Assembly: GCA_903907175.1 (NCBI GenBank)
Contig: CAIVNB010000071.1
Location: forward strand, 1 to 25,750
DNA from: an uncultured bacterium
GTDB lineage: Bacteria > Patescibacteriota > Minisyncoccia > Phycocordibacterales > UBA9973
DNA: 25,750 nucleotides
Direction of reading: 5' to 3'
In this document: in pieces, positions 8,235-17,578 of the stretch
Numbering within the stretch: position 1 is the first letter of the stretch
Layout of the letters: every line of letters begins with the position of its first letter
Notes under the pieces: model-generated
Seen by the model: only the letters and a program-made list of their open reading frames with translations
Told to the model about the DNA's origin: nothing
Databases searched by the model: none
Translations under genes and position numbers: made by a program

Positions 8235-10267
8235 ATATAAATTGTTTTTATTCTTGGGTCTTCGTCTCCTTTTTCTATCAAGTCAGCTGGAATATCTCTG
8301 ATAAATTCAGATGGTGCATTTATTTGGCGTGAACCAAAAATTGTACGGAAATTTGTGAATGACAAAAATAATTTCTCACGTGCACGAGTAAGTGCGACAT
8401 AGAAAAGTCTGCGCTCCTCTTCTTTATCTTCAGCACTTTTTGTCTCATTGTCTTTTTGATGTGGGAAGAGCCCATCTTCAAGTCCTGTTATGAAAACATA
8501 TTTAAATTCTAAACCTTTTGAAGCGTGCACTGTCATTAATTTTACCGCATTTTTATTTTCTTTCTTTTCTTGATTGTGCATAATCGAATCTTGGTCAGAA
8601 GCAAGAGCGGCATCTTCTAAAAGTTTTTCTATCCCAGTACCATCTTTTAAATTATCATACTTGAGTGCTAAAGTCGCTAATTCCTTAATGTTTTCAAGCC
8701 TTTCTGCGTCTTCTTCTGTTCCAGTTCCAAGTTCATTTTCAATGCCAGATTTTTTTACTGCAAATTTTATTACACTCGAAGCACTTTCTGTTTCGATTTT
8801 TTCTTTTATTGCTTCTAATGTTTTGTAAAAATTATCTATTTTTATTTTCGTTTTTATTGGCAAACTTTCTATATCCCCTGCAAAGATTTTTGCAAGAGTT
8901 ACTTTGCCTATTCCTCTGCTCGGGAAATTTATAATTCTTTTTATATCAGATAAGCTGTCAGGATTTAATGCTGCTTTCAGGTATGCAAGTGTATCTTTAA
9001 TTTCTTTTCTCTCAAAAAATTTAACACCAAGTACTTGGTATGGAATATTATATGAGAGCATTTTTTCTTCAAGTGCACGAGATTGAAAATTTGCACGATA
9101 AAGGATAGCTACTTCGGACAACGAAGGAGGAGATATTTTCGAGCGAACCCTTGGGAGGAGTGTCGATGACGGACAGAGAAAATCTTCAGCAGAAGATTTT
9201 TGTGGTGAGTCCGAGAATATCTCCTCCGCAGTCTTGTCTAAAATCTCTAAAATTTTTACAGCAACGTGATCTGCTTCATCCCCTTCGTCGAGTGCTTCAT
9301 ATAGAGAAATTTTTTCCCCAGTTTCATTTTTAGTAAATAAATTTTTATCAGGACGATAAATATTTTTTTTAATTATTTCATTTGCTGCCTCTAAAATATT
9401 TTTTGTGGAACGATAATTTTCTTCTAGTAAAATTATTTTTGCACCAGGATAATCTTTTTCAAAACTTAAAATATTTTTTAAATTTGCTCCACGCCAAGAA
9501 TAAATATTCTGATCAGCGTCTCCGACAACACAGATATTTTTTTTATCTCCGGCAAGAAGTTTGGACATAAGATATTGAACTTCATTTGTATCTTGGTACT
9601 CATCGATATGAATGTATTCCCATTTATCTTGATAAATTTTTCTTATATTCTCGTTTTCTTTTAATAACTTCGTTGCTTTTAAAAGCAAATCATCAAAATC
9701 CAAAGAATTTTCTTTTATTTTTTTGTTTTCATATATACTCCAAACTTGTGCCACGATTTTTCCTAAATAGTCTGTCGCATTTTCTGTATAATCTTTCATG
9801 TTGATAAATTTTCCTTTCTCTCGGCTGATTATATTTTTTATTCTTCTTGGTTCGTATTGTTTTGGGTCGAGGCCTATTTCTTTAATTGCATCTTTTATGA
9901 GAGTATTTGTGTCTCCTTCGTCTAAAATAGTAAAATACTTTGTAAGTCCCAAGATTTTTGCATTTTCCTTGATAATATAGACTCCCAATGAGTGAAAAGT
10001 ACTGACAAAAGGTAGAGAATTTTGTCCTTTTGCGTTTTTCCCAATTTCTGAAACTATACGTTCCCGCATTTCTTTGGCTGCTTTATTGGTAAAAGTAACA
10101 GCTAAAATCTTATCGGGAGAAATTCCTTCTTTTATTAGATTTACAATTCTGTGGGTGATAGTCTTAGTTTTTCCAGCCCCAGCCCCAGCAACTATTAAAA
10201 TAGGGCCATTTTTATGCAATGCCGCCTCTTTTTGTGCTCCATTTAGCCCTTTTAAATGCTCTTCCAT
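8231..10267 (-). CDS. uvrD: UvrD/PcrA-type superfamily 1 ATP-dependent DNA 3'-5' helicase
   Basis: The enzyme unwinds DNA during repair and replication restart. It has 678 residues. Motifs in order: Q-motif LNGAQ (8-12); Walker A GAGAGKT (28-34), with Ala where Ser is usual; TFTNKAAKEM; Walker B DEYQDTN near 222; GDADQNIYSWRGA; ENYRS; AILYRANFQSR (motif IV); TVHASKGLEFKYVF (motif V); and RRLFYVALTRARE (motif VI). Residues about 346-381, just before motif IV, are an extra segment absent from the Geobacillus PcrA layout and encoded by a palindromic insert (9126-9227). It is immediately downstream of a terminator and overlaps rsmA by 4 bp. A TATAAA lies 4 nt before the ATG, so a leaderless message is possible. 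UvrD versus PcrA cannot be separated here. Confidence 0.95.
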   Translation of the reverse strand: MEEHLKGLNGAQKEAALHKNGPILIVAGAGAGKTKTITHRIVNLIKEGISPDKILAVTFTNKAAKEMRERIVSEIGKNAKGQNSLPFVSTFHSLGVYIIKENAKILGLTKYFTILDEGDTNTLIKDAIKEIGLDPKQYEPRRIKNIISREKGKFINMKDYTENATDYLGKIVAQVWSIYENKKIKENSLDFDDLLLKATKLLKENENIRKIYQDKWEYIHIDEYQDTNEVQYLMSKLLAGDKKNICVVGDADQNIYSWRGANLKNILSFEKDYPGAKIILLEENYRSTKNILEAANEIIKKNIYRPDKNLFTKNETGEKISLYEALDEGDEADHVAVKILEILDKTAEEIFSDSPQKSSAEDFLCPSSTLLPRVRSKISPPSLSEVAILYRANFQSRALEEKMLSYNIPYQVLGVKFFERKEIKDTLAYLKAALNPDSLSDIKRIINFPSRGIGKVTLAKIFAGDIESLPIKTKIKIDNFYKTLEAIKEKIETESASSVIKFAVKKSGIENELGTGTEEDAERLENIKELATLALKYDNLKDGTGIEKLLEDAALASDQDSIMHNQEKKENKNAVKLMTVHASKGLEFKYVFITGLEDGLFPHQKDNETKSAEDKEEERRLFYVALTRAREKLFLSFTNFRTIFGSRQINAPSEFIRDIPADLIEKGDEDPRIKTIYI
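9126..9227. repeat. Nested palindromic insert carried in frame in the helicase gene
   Basis: The outer arms are a perfect 12-bp inverted repeat, GGAGGAGATATT (9126-9137) and AATATCTCCTCC (9216-9227). Inside is a perfect 9-bp hairpin, AAAATCTTC (9179-9187), loop AGCA, GAAGATTTT (9192-9200). The ~102 bp is read through as about 34 extra residues (Ser/Pro-rich, with a Cys) just before helicase motif IV. The reading frame is preserved and known catalytic motifs are intact. The layout resembles Rickettsia palindromic elements in protein genes, but whether it is multi-copy here is unknown. Confidence 0.65.
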
Positions 10268-10294
10268 GAGTTTTATATTAACATAATTAAAATA

Positions 10295-10311
10295 GCCCCG
10301 CTTTTCGGGGC
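10295..10311 (-). terminator. Rho-independent terminator of the envelope operon
   Basis: GCCCCG (10295-10300), loop CTTTT, CGGGGC (10306-10311) form a perfect 6-bp GC stem. On the minus strand it is followed by TATTTTAATT. On the plus strand it is followed by six T, but no plus-strand gene ends here. It lies 37 nt after the stop of the coiled-coil gene and 28 nt before the helicase ATG, which separates the two operons. Confidence 0.75.
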
Positions 10312-10347
10312 CATTTTTTGTAAGATAATTTTTTTTGAAGCACGGTT

Positions 10348-11448
10348 TTAGCTGTTTTGTTTTTTAAATTCTTCTTCGGCTTTTTGTATATACTCCATAG
10401 AGGCTTCTTCATAGATTTTTAATGCGTTTCCATAATCTACATTGTCTGCAATTGTTATTCCTTCATGATTAATAACTTTAAATTTTGCGTTTGGATTATC
10501 TATATTATTCCAATCAACATGCTTCCCATCCTTGTTTTCTGTAATTTCTTCTGGATTTTTTGGTTCTATACAAAGGCCACATAAGTTATAATCTGTATTT
10601 TTATTTTCTCCTAAGTAGCCGTTCCAAAATCCTATAGACTTAATATTATACCATTCGTAAGGGTCCCTTATTTCTTCATTGTCTCTTATATAATTGCGAT
10701 AATTTAAAGTAATATATTCTCTTTTTACATTTTTCTTAACTGTTAAAGCCTCTCTAGTAAATTGTGCTTTTATGATCGGGTTCCTTATTTTATCGGCTAG
10801 GTAGTAAGCAAATGGAAATGCTTTTCTGTCTTCGATACTAAAATTTTCTGTTAGAACCTCAAGTTCCAACCAACGTATTTGTAGTTCTTTTAACAATTTA
10901 TTTGCTTTTCGTTCTAAAATAAAGTTTTTACGTATTTTTATAAACGAATTTTTATTTAATTCATCCGATAATTTTGTATGTTCATCGCATTTCTTTTGAT
11001 ATTCTTGGTCTTTTTTTTGATATTCTAATCTGATATTTTCCATAGCCTCTATGTGGCTATTTTTTTCTACTTCTTCATTTGTGACAGGAGTTTGTGTCTC
11101 AGGTTTTATTGGCACAGGAGTTTCAGTCGGAGTTTCTTTTTCAGCTGTTGTCGTAGCGATTCCTGCGGTAGCTTCTGCTTTTGCTTGAAGTTTTTTTATT
11201 TCTTCTATGTCTGCAAGTTTTTTTTCTGCCCTTTGGATTACAAGCTCATGTTTTTTTATTTCTTCAATATCATTTAGCTTTTGTCCTGCTCTTTTTTCAA
11301 TTAATTCATATCCTTTTTGCTCTATGAGATATTTATATAGTTTTTCATTCTCTTCTAAGCTCTCCATTGCCAAACCACTCTTCAAAGTCTCGATTTGATT
11401 TCTTGTTTCATCTTTTATTTTATTTAATTCTTCGAAATTTTCGGTCAT
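10348..11448 (-). CDS. Coiled-coil protein of unknown function
   Basis: The protein has 366 residues and no signal peptide or transmembrane segment. Residues 1-95 are Glu/Lys-rich heptad-like coiled coil, with the repeated element KKLADIEEIKK. Residues about 95-125 are a Thr/Pro/Glu linker. A second charged helical region spans about 125-195. Residues about 195-340 look like a folded domain rich in aromatic residues and contain a CGLC pair (near NLCGLCIEP). It starts 4 nt after the DUF5663-like gene and is the last gene before the terminator at 10295. Architecture resembles the two larger coiled-coil proteins upstream. I recognise no enzymatic motif. The role is unknown, probably linked to the same envelope operon. 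Confidence 0.8.
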   Translation of the reverse strand: MTENFEELNKIKDETRNQIETLKSGLAMESLEENEKLYKYLIEQKGYELIEKRAGQKLNDIEEIKKHELVIQRAEKKLADIEEIKKLQAKAEATAGIATTTAEKETPTETPVPIKPETQTPVTNEEVEKNSHIEAMENIRLEYQKKDQEYQKKCDEHTKLSDELNKNSFIKIRKNFILERKANKLLKELQIRWLELEVLTENFSIEDRKAFPFAYYLADKIRNPIIKAQFTREALTVKKNVKREYITLNYRNYIRDNEEIRDPYEWYNIKSIGFWNGYLGENKNTDYNLCGLCIEPKNPEEITENKDGKHVDWNNIDNPNAKFKVINHEGITIADNVDYGNALKIYEEASMEYIQKAEEEFKKQNS

Positions 11449-11452
11449 GTTT

Positions 11453-11758
11453 TTAGCTTTTAACTTCTTCTAATTCTCCTGCTAGTTCCATTCTTAGTAA
11501 TTCTGATTCTTCAGCTACGATTTTTTCAAAATCTGGGACTTTTTCACCCAAAAATTTAAATAAAACGTCCCCCTCTTCCTTGCTATCAATTATTTTTTCA
11601 TATTCTACTAAGTCTTCTTCTGAGAGTGTCGGCAAAACTCGTACTAAAACTGATTGGAAAACTAATTTAGCAAGACGATCTAGCATTTCCACTCCTTTTT
11701 CAGGTGGCATCTTGTCTAGTTGAAACAAATCAAACAAATTTTCTTTTATTGTACTCAT
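11453..11758 (-). CDS. DUF5663-like small acidic protein
   Basis: The protein has 101 residues, is acidic and predicted all-helical, with no Cys and no signal peptide. The pattern in the second half (LSEEDLVEYEKIID, then FLGEKVPDFEKIVAEE, then a Leu/Glu-rich helix) resembles DUF5663 proteins, which are common beside secretion and pilus genes in Parcubacteria. The family call is from memory of the pattern. There is no visible Shine-Dalgarno; the leader is AT-rich after the hairpin pair at 11789-11818. It lies 4 nt upstream of the coiled-coil gene, so translation is probably coupled. Molecular function is unknown. Confidence 0.75.
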   Translation of the reverse strand: MSTIKENLFDLFQLDKMPPEKGVEMLDRLAKLVFQSVLVRVLPTLSEEDLVEYEKIIDSKEEGDVLFKFLGEKVPDFEKIVAEESELLRMELAGELEEVKS

Positions 11759-11788
11759 AATATTTTTTTGTTTTTTATTCTAATAATT

Positions 11789-11818
11789 TCAGCCTGAGGC
11801 TGATCCGCCTTTGGCGGA
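11789..11818. repeat. Two adjacent GC-rich hairpins between coiled-coil genes
   Basis: TCAGCC-TGA-GGCTGA (11789-11803) is followed directly by TCCGCC-TTT-GGCGGA (11804-11818). The second has the same arms as the hairpin in front of cca (21609-21623), so this is a dispersed palindrome. It sits in the 70-nt gap between the 1155-residue gene and the DUF5663-like gene. There is T-rich DNA on one side, so partial termination or mRNA stabilisation is possible. Confidence 0.7.
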
Positions 11819-11828
11819 AATAATAATC

Positions 11829-14800
11829 TTATTTATAGAACCTGACACGAAGTACTTTAACATTTCCATTATCCAGTATTTTGTGATAAAAAAAGTCAGC
11901 ATTTTTAACACCAGTATGATTTGTTGAAGACATTAATGTTCCTATTTTACTATCTGAATCAAATGATGCTGTCGATTCGGTTTTTCCTACTACTTCTGAA
12001 ATTACTGGATGCCATCCATTTCTTGATGCTTGTTCAATAATATTCTTTATAGGCAGATTTAAATCTGAAGGATAATTTTTTACTATTTTATTTAAGTCTT
12101 CAAGAGATACTTCATGAGCACCTACTATTTCGGGAGAAGGGATAGAAGGTTCATGTGGTTGTGAGCGATTATCTTCTGGTTTTACATATTTGTCGTTATA
12201 ATGATCATTATCAGGAGTTTTTAGTGGTCTTCCATATACTTCGTCATTTTTTATTTTTTGATCATTGTTTACATGTTCTGCAGCAGTGTGTTTTGGTGTT
12301 ATATAATCTGGATCATTATCTGGATTATTAATTTTTATATCTGGTGCTGGAGTATTGTGTGAAAGATCAGTTTCTAATTTCGTTACAACGGGGATAGGAG
12401 TAGTACCTGTTTCTTCTGGCCTTACATATTCTGCATGTTCAAATTTTGCATATTCTAATTTCCCAGTAGCAGCGGCTACATTTGTGGCACGCATAAAATA
12501 TTCTTTAGGACTTTCAGCTGGAGTGAGACCATGCTCTTTTATAGGATCAAGCCCAGTTATTTCATGTAAATGATGCATTTGTGCAACAATAGGCTGGTAT
12601 TCTGGTAGAGTTCCATTTACTTTCATGCTCATGAATACACTTGCTGTGGGACTAGTGTCTCCCTTTGCGTCCTTAACTATTTCCCAAGCATCCATACTTT
12701 TTCCATCTGGAAACATTTGATGAATATTATCTTTGATTACTTGGGTTACCGCTTGGGCCTGTTCTGGCGAAAGAAGAGGATAACCATTTTGTGCAAATTC
12801 TACATTTGAAGTAGAAGTATGCGATTTCAAATTTGGAGAAACCTGATTTTCTCCTAATTCTAATTTATGTTCGCCAGACGGTGAATGATTTCCTGGTGTT
12901 GTGTTTTCTTGATTATTTATTAGCTCTCCCGTAATTGGATTTCTTTGAAGCTCTGTAAGATTATGTATTTCCCCTGGCTTAACTTGGGCTTTTTCAAGAT
13001 AACTTTGTGTTTCTTCTGGAGGCTTCTGATTGTGTTCAAAATCATTATTGGGGTGATCTTTTGTAACATACTCTTCTTTACTTAAATTTTCTCCAAACTT
13101 ATCTCCTTCGTGGTGTGTTCCAATTGTTTCTCCGCTTACTGTTTTTTCTTCAACAGTAATGTGTCCATTTTCTGTTTTTATTTCATAACTTACTTTATCT
13201 GCTTCTGCAATTCTTATTTCCTTTATTCCGTCTTCTGTATTTTCGACATAGCCTTCTTTTATTGCTATCACATGAGCTTCACGTCCAGCAAATTCATGTA
13301 ATGCTTTTGTGTCATTTATGTCTCCTTCATAACCCAATTCTTTTGCTAGTGCGGGGTTGTGTTCAATCTGCCTGATGAAAGTGTGTTCTATCCCCTCACC
13401 TTTATGTACTACGATATCTTGCATGTGAGCAGTTTCGTGTTGTGCGTCGACAGGCGGCTTTATTCCGTTATCTTCGTCCAAATGTCTTTGTCCTATTATT
13501 CGTTGTATTTCATGTTGTGTTTGGCTAGTTTCGTGTTGTGCGTTTTGTTCTGCTTTTACCTGAGTTACATGATGGTCTTGCATTACTCCTGAAATTTCTA
13601 ACATCCCTCCTGCTATCGCTGATCCGGCTAATATTTTTGAGACTTCAACTATTGGCTTTCCCCAAACTCTTTGTCTTTCATATTTTTTTAATATTTTTGC
13701 ATATTCCTCTTCTATTCTTTCAAGATGTATAGGGTCTATGGCACCGTCTTTTCCTTTAAACTTTTGCAACATCTTTTCTTTTGCTAGTTCTTGCTTTTCA
13801 TTTATTTTTTCTTCCGTGAATCCACCTTTAATTTTTGTAAACGCATACCCTTGTCCAACTGAGGTGAGAGCTAACCCTGCAGCTACTCCCGCAGCTATTC
13901 CACCAGTAGCAACAAAAGCAGCTACTGCAGTTCCTGCGCCCAGTACACTTACTGCTAATGGTATCCATTTCTTTATTTTTGGTGGTATTTTACTTCCTCC
14001 TGCGTCCATGGCTGTTCCCATCAGCAATCCCATTCCCATTCTTTTAATAAGTGCTGTTCCTCCGACTGCTGTAGCTGTGCCTACTCCAGCTTTTGCTAGT
14101 GCCTCTACGGAACCCATGGAGATAACACTTATTAATGCTAGACTTATTGTCATTTTTAGCATTCTCTTTTTTAGAGAACCTTCAACTGTGATTTCTCCAT
14201 TTTTATCTTTTTGTTCAACGCCAAGATTTTCCCACCATTTTGTTGCTTTTAGTAATTTATTTTTAAATGGTGATGCTTCTAATTTAGTCTTTGCCTCTTC
14301 TTCTTTTTTACTAAGCCTTTGCATGAGCTCCTCCATGTTTTTCGTTGTTTCTAGAGGAACTTCTGGAGAAATAGGTAAGACAGGTTCAGTAATAGGAGTA
14401 GTTTCTGTTTTGGTTTCTATTTTTATTTCTGTTTTAGTTTCTTCCTTTACTGCCCCTTCTACTTTCTTCTCTTCTTCAGTTTCTGTTTTTTTAATAACAG
14501 GCTCTTCTTTTCTTTCTACCAACTCTGTCTCAAGTTCTCTAATTTGAGTTTCTAATTTCAAGACTTCTTCTTCGTTGCCAGTTTTTCTTGCAGTTTCTTC
14601 TGCCTCTTTTAATTTTGCTCGGAGATCTCCCATCTTGGTTTTGTATTCAGATTTTATTTTATTTAATTCACTCTCTAGAGAAGCTTTTTCTTTTATAAGT
14701 TCATTATTTTCTTCAACAAATGCACGATTGCTTGGATATTGAAGTAGTTCAACAAGCTCAGCTTGTCTTTTTTCTACTTCTTTTATTCGAGTATTAACTC

Positions 14801-15296
14801 TTTCAAAATGAGTTGCTTCTTTTTCTGGGGTAGTAACTTCTGGGGCAACAGGAGTAACAGGGACAACGGGTTCAACAACAGGAACTTCTGCTTTTATCTC
14901 TTTTTTGACTTCTTCGACTTTAACTGGTTCTGGTTTTAGCTCGATGTCAAATTTAACAACATCCCCTGCCTTATATCCTTCAACTTTTTTTTCTTCTTTA
15001 TTTTTTACAAATTCTTCGTAAATTTTTCTCTCCTCTTCTTTTGTCTTTTGCTCATCTCCTTCTTTGATAGTCTTTTCAAGATTGTCTAATTTTTGTTTTT
15101 CAACATTTTCAGCTACATTTTCTTTTTTTTGTGACCCTAAATTGTTCTCGGCTATCTGAGCTTCTAGCTCTTTCATACTTTTTTCTATTCTTTTTAAGTC
15201 CTCCCCCTTTTTTTCTGAAGAACTTTCTAATTGCGCTAGCTTTTCATTTAAATCTGCTAGCTCTTTCTTTTTTTGTTCTAGAATATTATTCTCCAT
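11829..15296 (-). CDS. Giant coiled-coil / glycine-rich membrane-associated protein
   Basis: The protein has 1155 residues. Charged coiled-coil segments lie at about 1-75, 165-285 and 320-345, separated by Pro/Thr/Glu linkers. A hydrophobic Gly/Ala-rich region at about 377-485 contains several potential membrane helices (GAGTAVAAFVATGG-type stretches). A His/Gln-rich stretch near 590-640 contains two QHET units. A segment at about 630-720 (EHTFIRQIEHNP, then HVIAIKEGY) looks like a folded domain, followed by a Pro/Asn/His-rich disordered stretch. The C-terminal ~95 residues form another folded domain. It is the second gene of the operon, 19 nt after the amidase. I recognise no enzymatic motif. 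A scaffold or tether between cell membrane and wall is inference. Confidence 0.82.
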   Translation of the reverse strand: MENNILEQKKKELADLNEKLAQLESSSEKKGEDLKRIEKSMKELEAQIAENNLGSQKKENVAENVEKQKLDNLEKTIKEGDEQKTKEEERKIYEEFVKNKEEKKVEGYKAGDVVKFDIELKPEPVKVEEVKKEIKAEVPVVEPVVPVTPVAPEVTTPEKEATHFERVNTRIKEVEKRQAELVELLQYPSNRAFVEENNELIKEKASLESELNKIKSEYKTKMGDLRAKLKEAEETARKTGNEEEVLKLETQIRELETELVERKEEPVIKKTETEEEKKVEGAVKEETKTEIKIETKTETTPITEPVLPISPEVPLETTKNMEELMQRLSKKEEEAKTKLEASPFKNKLLKATKWWENLGVEQKDKNGEITVEGSLKKRMLKMTISLALISVISMGSVEALAKAGVGTATAVGGTALIKRMGMGLLMGTAMDAGGSKIPPKIKKWIPLAVSVLGAGTAVAAFVATGGIAAGVAAGLALTSVGQGYAFTKIKGGFTEEKINEKQELAKEKMLQKFKGKDGAIDPIHLERIEEEYAKILKKYERQRVWGKPIVEVSKILAGSAIAGGMLEISGVMQDHHVTQVKAEQNAQHETSQTQHEIQRIIGQRHLDEDNGIKPPVDAQHETAHMQDIVVHKGEGIEHTFIRQIEHNPALAKELGYEGDINDTKALHEFAGREAHVIAIKEGYVENTEDGIKEIRIAEADKVSYEIKTENGHITVEEKTVSGETIGTHHEGDKFGENLSKEEYVTKDHPNNDFEHNQKPPEETQSYLEKAQVKPGEIHNLTELQRNPITGELINNQENTTPGNHSPSGEHKLELGENQVSPNLKSHTSTSNVEFAQNGYPLLSPEQAQAVTQVIKDNIHQMFPDGKSMDAWEIVKDAKGDTSPTASVFMSMKVNGTLPEYQPIVAQMHHLHEITGLDPIKEHGLTPAESPKEYFMRATNVAAATGKLEYAKFEHAEYVRPEETGTTPIPVVTKLETDLSHNTPAPDIKINNPDNDPDYITPKHTAAEHVNNDQKIKNDEVYGRPLKTPDNDHYNDKYVKPEDNRSQPHEPSIPSPEIVGAHEVSLEDLNKIVKNYPSDLNLPIKNIIEQASRNGWHPVISEVVGKTESTASFDSDSKIGTLMSSTNHTGVKNADFFYHKILDNGNVKVLRVRFYK

Positions 15297-15315
15297 TTTT
15301 TTGTATTATTAATTA

Positions 15316-17493
15316 TTAAATCGTATTTCTTACCCGATTTGTTACATTATTAATATTATCACTTTTTATTTTATATTTAGCAAGGATAGATTTTGTTTGA
15401 TTTTTTGCATAATTTTTGTTATTTGTTTTTCTATATAACTCTTGGTATGTAAGTGCGCTTATCATTTTTGTTGCATTTTTTGTCGGCTTTATGTTTTTTC
15501 TTTCATAGATCTTTTTTTGTATAAGGTTTTGAATTTGTTTCCACACTTGATCATCTAGGTCATATTTTTTCTCTGCCTTTTTGTCGTTTGGGTGTTTTTT
15601 CATGTAATTATCGCGAATGATTTTATGTGTCGTTATATTTTCAAAAGGTATATTATATTTTTCAAGACGTGGGCGTAAGCACTCGAGCAAGCTTTCAAGT
15701 TGGGCGACAGTGAATTGGTGTGCATTTTTTGTGTCTCCTTCAAGTTCTATCCCAATTGAAAAGTAATTTACTTTATTTCTATTATTAAAGTCACTTTTAC
15801 CAGCATGGGCTAGGACATAATTGTCTGTGTTAAATAAATGTCTCGTACCATCCTTCATTATATAAATGTGTGCAGAGTTTTCGAATGCACTATCTTGGAA
15901 TTGTCTAATTACAAGGCTGGGGTCTGCGTAATTTCCTGTATGGTGTAACACAATTACACTTTTTTCATTCTTTGCTGGTTTTCCTGTGATTGAATCAGGG
16001 GTAAAGTTTTTTGTGTAATGCTCAAATTCTTTGTATTTATTTTTATATTCATATGGAGAAATTCTCTCATCATTTATGAGTACCAATGCAGTACCACCAC
16101 CACGATGACGCATTAAATGTTCCTTTATTTCTTTTGGTGTCAAAACATCGTCTTTATTCCAAATTGGTAAATTGTATGAACCATTATCAAGTAAATAGGC
16201 TTGTATTGGTATTCCTTTGTATTCTTTTTGGAGTCTTTCATATACACAAAACATATCAGCAAAACTGCCATTTACTTGTAATTGTTTATCTCCACAAACC
16301 ATTATTACTTTTCCACCTTCAAGTACTCCAAAGGTATTTGCTTTGTGTGGGTCAATTTTTTTCATCGTTTTATCTCGGGTAATTCCTATAGGAAAAGGAA
16401 TTTGAGCGCCATTTTCGTTTGTTGTTAGTGGGACCATTCTCATTGTAGAGTGTGGGTATATAAGATTAACAGTTCCATCTTCATTTAATTTAAAATTCAA
16501 AGGAATCTCATAAGTTTCCGACACAAGCCAATCCTCGTTGAATTCTTTATAATGTCCAGCATGAATTGTTCTTGTTTTGGTGTTGTATCCTATCATTGGG
16601 ATATCTCCAATCTCTTCGTCACTTTTTTCTAAATGTCCTTTTAGTTTTGGTTTGAAGTCTTTAAATTTACAAAAATTTTCAAAAAGACTTGTTGTGATTC
16701 CTGCAGCAGAGTCAATTTTATTATAATTTTGTCTGTCATTTATGAGTTTAAATCTAGGAGGAGTTCTGTCGGATAAATCGAAAACAGATGTCATGTAATA
16801 TCCTGATTTGTAATTTATTGTGTCTTTCCCAAGGAAATCGTAAGTTGATTTTTCAACTACATTTGTTGAATCATTATACAAATTATTGATTCCAGTAATG
16901 TTTGGGTCATCAACGTCCTTTTTTTCTATATGCCTTTCTTTCCAATTTTGAAACATTTCATAATAATTTTGTGGGCTTTCATACGATAGAGCTATTGTTA
17001 TCGCAACACTGGCGGGTAATACAAGATATTTTATGATTTTTCTTTTAAATTGTTTATATAAAATACTTCCAACTTTCTTTAGAAAATTAGATCTAATTGG
17101 CTCCCCTTTTGTTTCTTTTCCCAGTTCTTCTAGAAATTTTTCTTCAATAATTTGTTCATTCTCTTCTTCTACTGAATTTATAGCTTGTTCAACTACTTCT
17201 TCAATTTTTGACTCCTCTTCTATTGTTTCTATAACCCTCTTTTCTTCTTTTGTCTTATTTTCTTCTATTTGAACAACTTCTATTTTCTCCAACTCCTCTA
17301 TTTCTTTAGCTAATTGTTCGATTTTTTCCTTTATTTTCCCAATTTCTATGAGTTCTTTCTGATAGTCTTCCTTTTTCTGTTCAAAATTTGCCTTTAATTC
17401 CAAAAATTGCTCTCTTAAAGAATCATTTATATTAATATCACCAATAGTGGGGTTATTTTTCGGGTCTTCAGATTCTTTTGGTTTATTTTCCAT
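15316..17493 (-). CDS. Membrane-anchored N-acetylmuramoyl-L-alanine amidase (Amidase_2/PGRP type)
   Basis: The protein has 725 residues. Residues about 25-120 are Glu/Lys coiled coil and one transmembrane helix lies at about 153-171. A middle region spans about 200-480. The C-terminal domain at about 505-655 carries LHHTGN (514-519), the first zinc ligand of Amidase_2, then IGIELEG near 580 and THKIIRD near 620 (second His). This fold cleaves the amide between MurNAc and L-Ala of the peptidoglycan stem. Topology from the single helix suggests the amidase faces the wall. The middle region has some features like NAGPA/phosphodiester glycosidases (LLDNGSYN, HRGGGTALVLI), but this is weak. It is the first gene of a minus-strand operon under the promoter at 17538-17566. 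Confidence 0.88.
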   Translation of the reverse strand: MENKPKESEDPKNNPTIGDININDSLREQFLELKANFEQKKEDYQKELIEIGKIKEKIEQLAKEIEELEKIEVVQIEENKTKEEKRVIETIEEESKIEEVVEQAINSVEEENEQIIEEKFLEELGKETKGEPIRSNFLKKVGSILYKQFKRKIIKYLVLPASVAITIALSYESPQNYYEMFQNWKERHIEKKDVDDPNITGINNLYNDSTNVVEKSTYDFLGKDTINYKSGYYMTSVFDLSDRTPPRFKLINDRQNYNKIDSAAGITTSLFENFCKFKDFKPKLKGHLEKSDEEIGDIPMIGYNTKTRTIHAGHYKEFNEDWLVSETYEIPLNFKLNEDGTVNLIYPHSTMRMVPLTTNENGAQIPFPIGITRDKTMKKIDPHKANTFGVLEGGKVIMVCGDKQLQVNGSFADMFCVYERLQKEYKGIPIQAYLLDNGSYNLPIWNKDDVLTPKEIKEHLMRHRGGGTALVLINDERISPYEYKNKYKEFEHYTKNFTPDSITGKPAKNEKSVIVLHHTGNYADPSLVIRQFQDSAFENSAHIYIMKDGTRHLFNTDNYVLAHAGKSDFNNRNKVNYFSIGIELEGDTKNAHQFTVAQLESLLECLRPRLEKYNIPFENITTHKIIRDNYMKKHPNDKKAEKKYDLDDQVWKQIQNLIQKKIYERKNIKPTKNATKMISALTYQELYRKTNNKNYAKNQTKSILAKYKIKSDNINNVTNRVRNTI

Positions 17494-17537
17494 TTATTTT
17501 TTATTAAAAATAGACCTGTTAATATTTGGTACCTATA

Positions 17538-17566
17538 ATTTTAGCTTTTTTTGTGCTAAATGTAAA
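17538..17566 (-). promoter_or_regulatory. Sigma-70-type promoter of the amidase operon
   Basis: On the minus strand: -35 TTTACA (17561-17566), a 17-nt spacer, -10 TAAAAT (17538-17543). Each box differs from consensus at one position. Transcription would start near 17530, giving a leader of about 37 nt to the ATG at 17493. The gap 17494-17659 otherwise holds a plus-strand promoter candidate and a DnaA box. Confidence 0.6.
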
Positions 17567-17578
17567 ACTTTAAAGTTG

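Noticed and set aside
13738..14547. 269-codon plus-strand ORF opposite the giant coiled-coil gene
   Set aside because: It mirrors the Gly/Ala- and Glu-rich coding of the minus strand, which lacks antisense stops; no domain and no promoter are visible.
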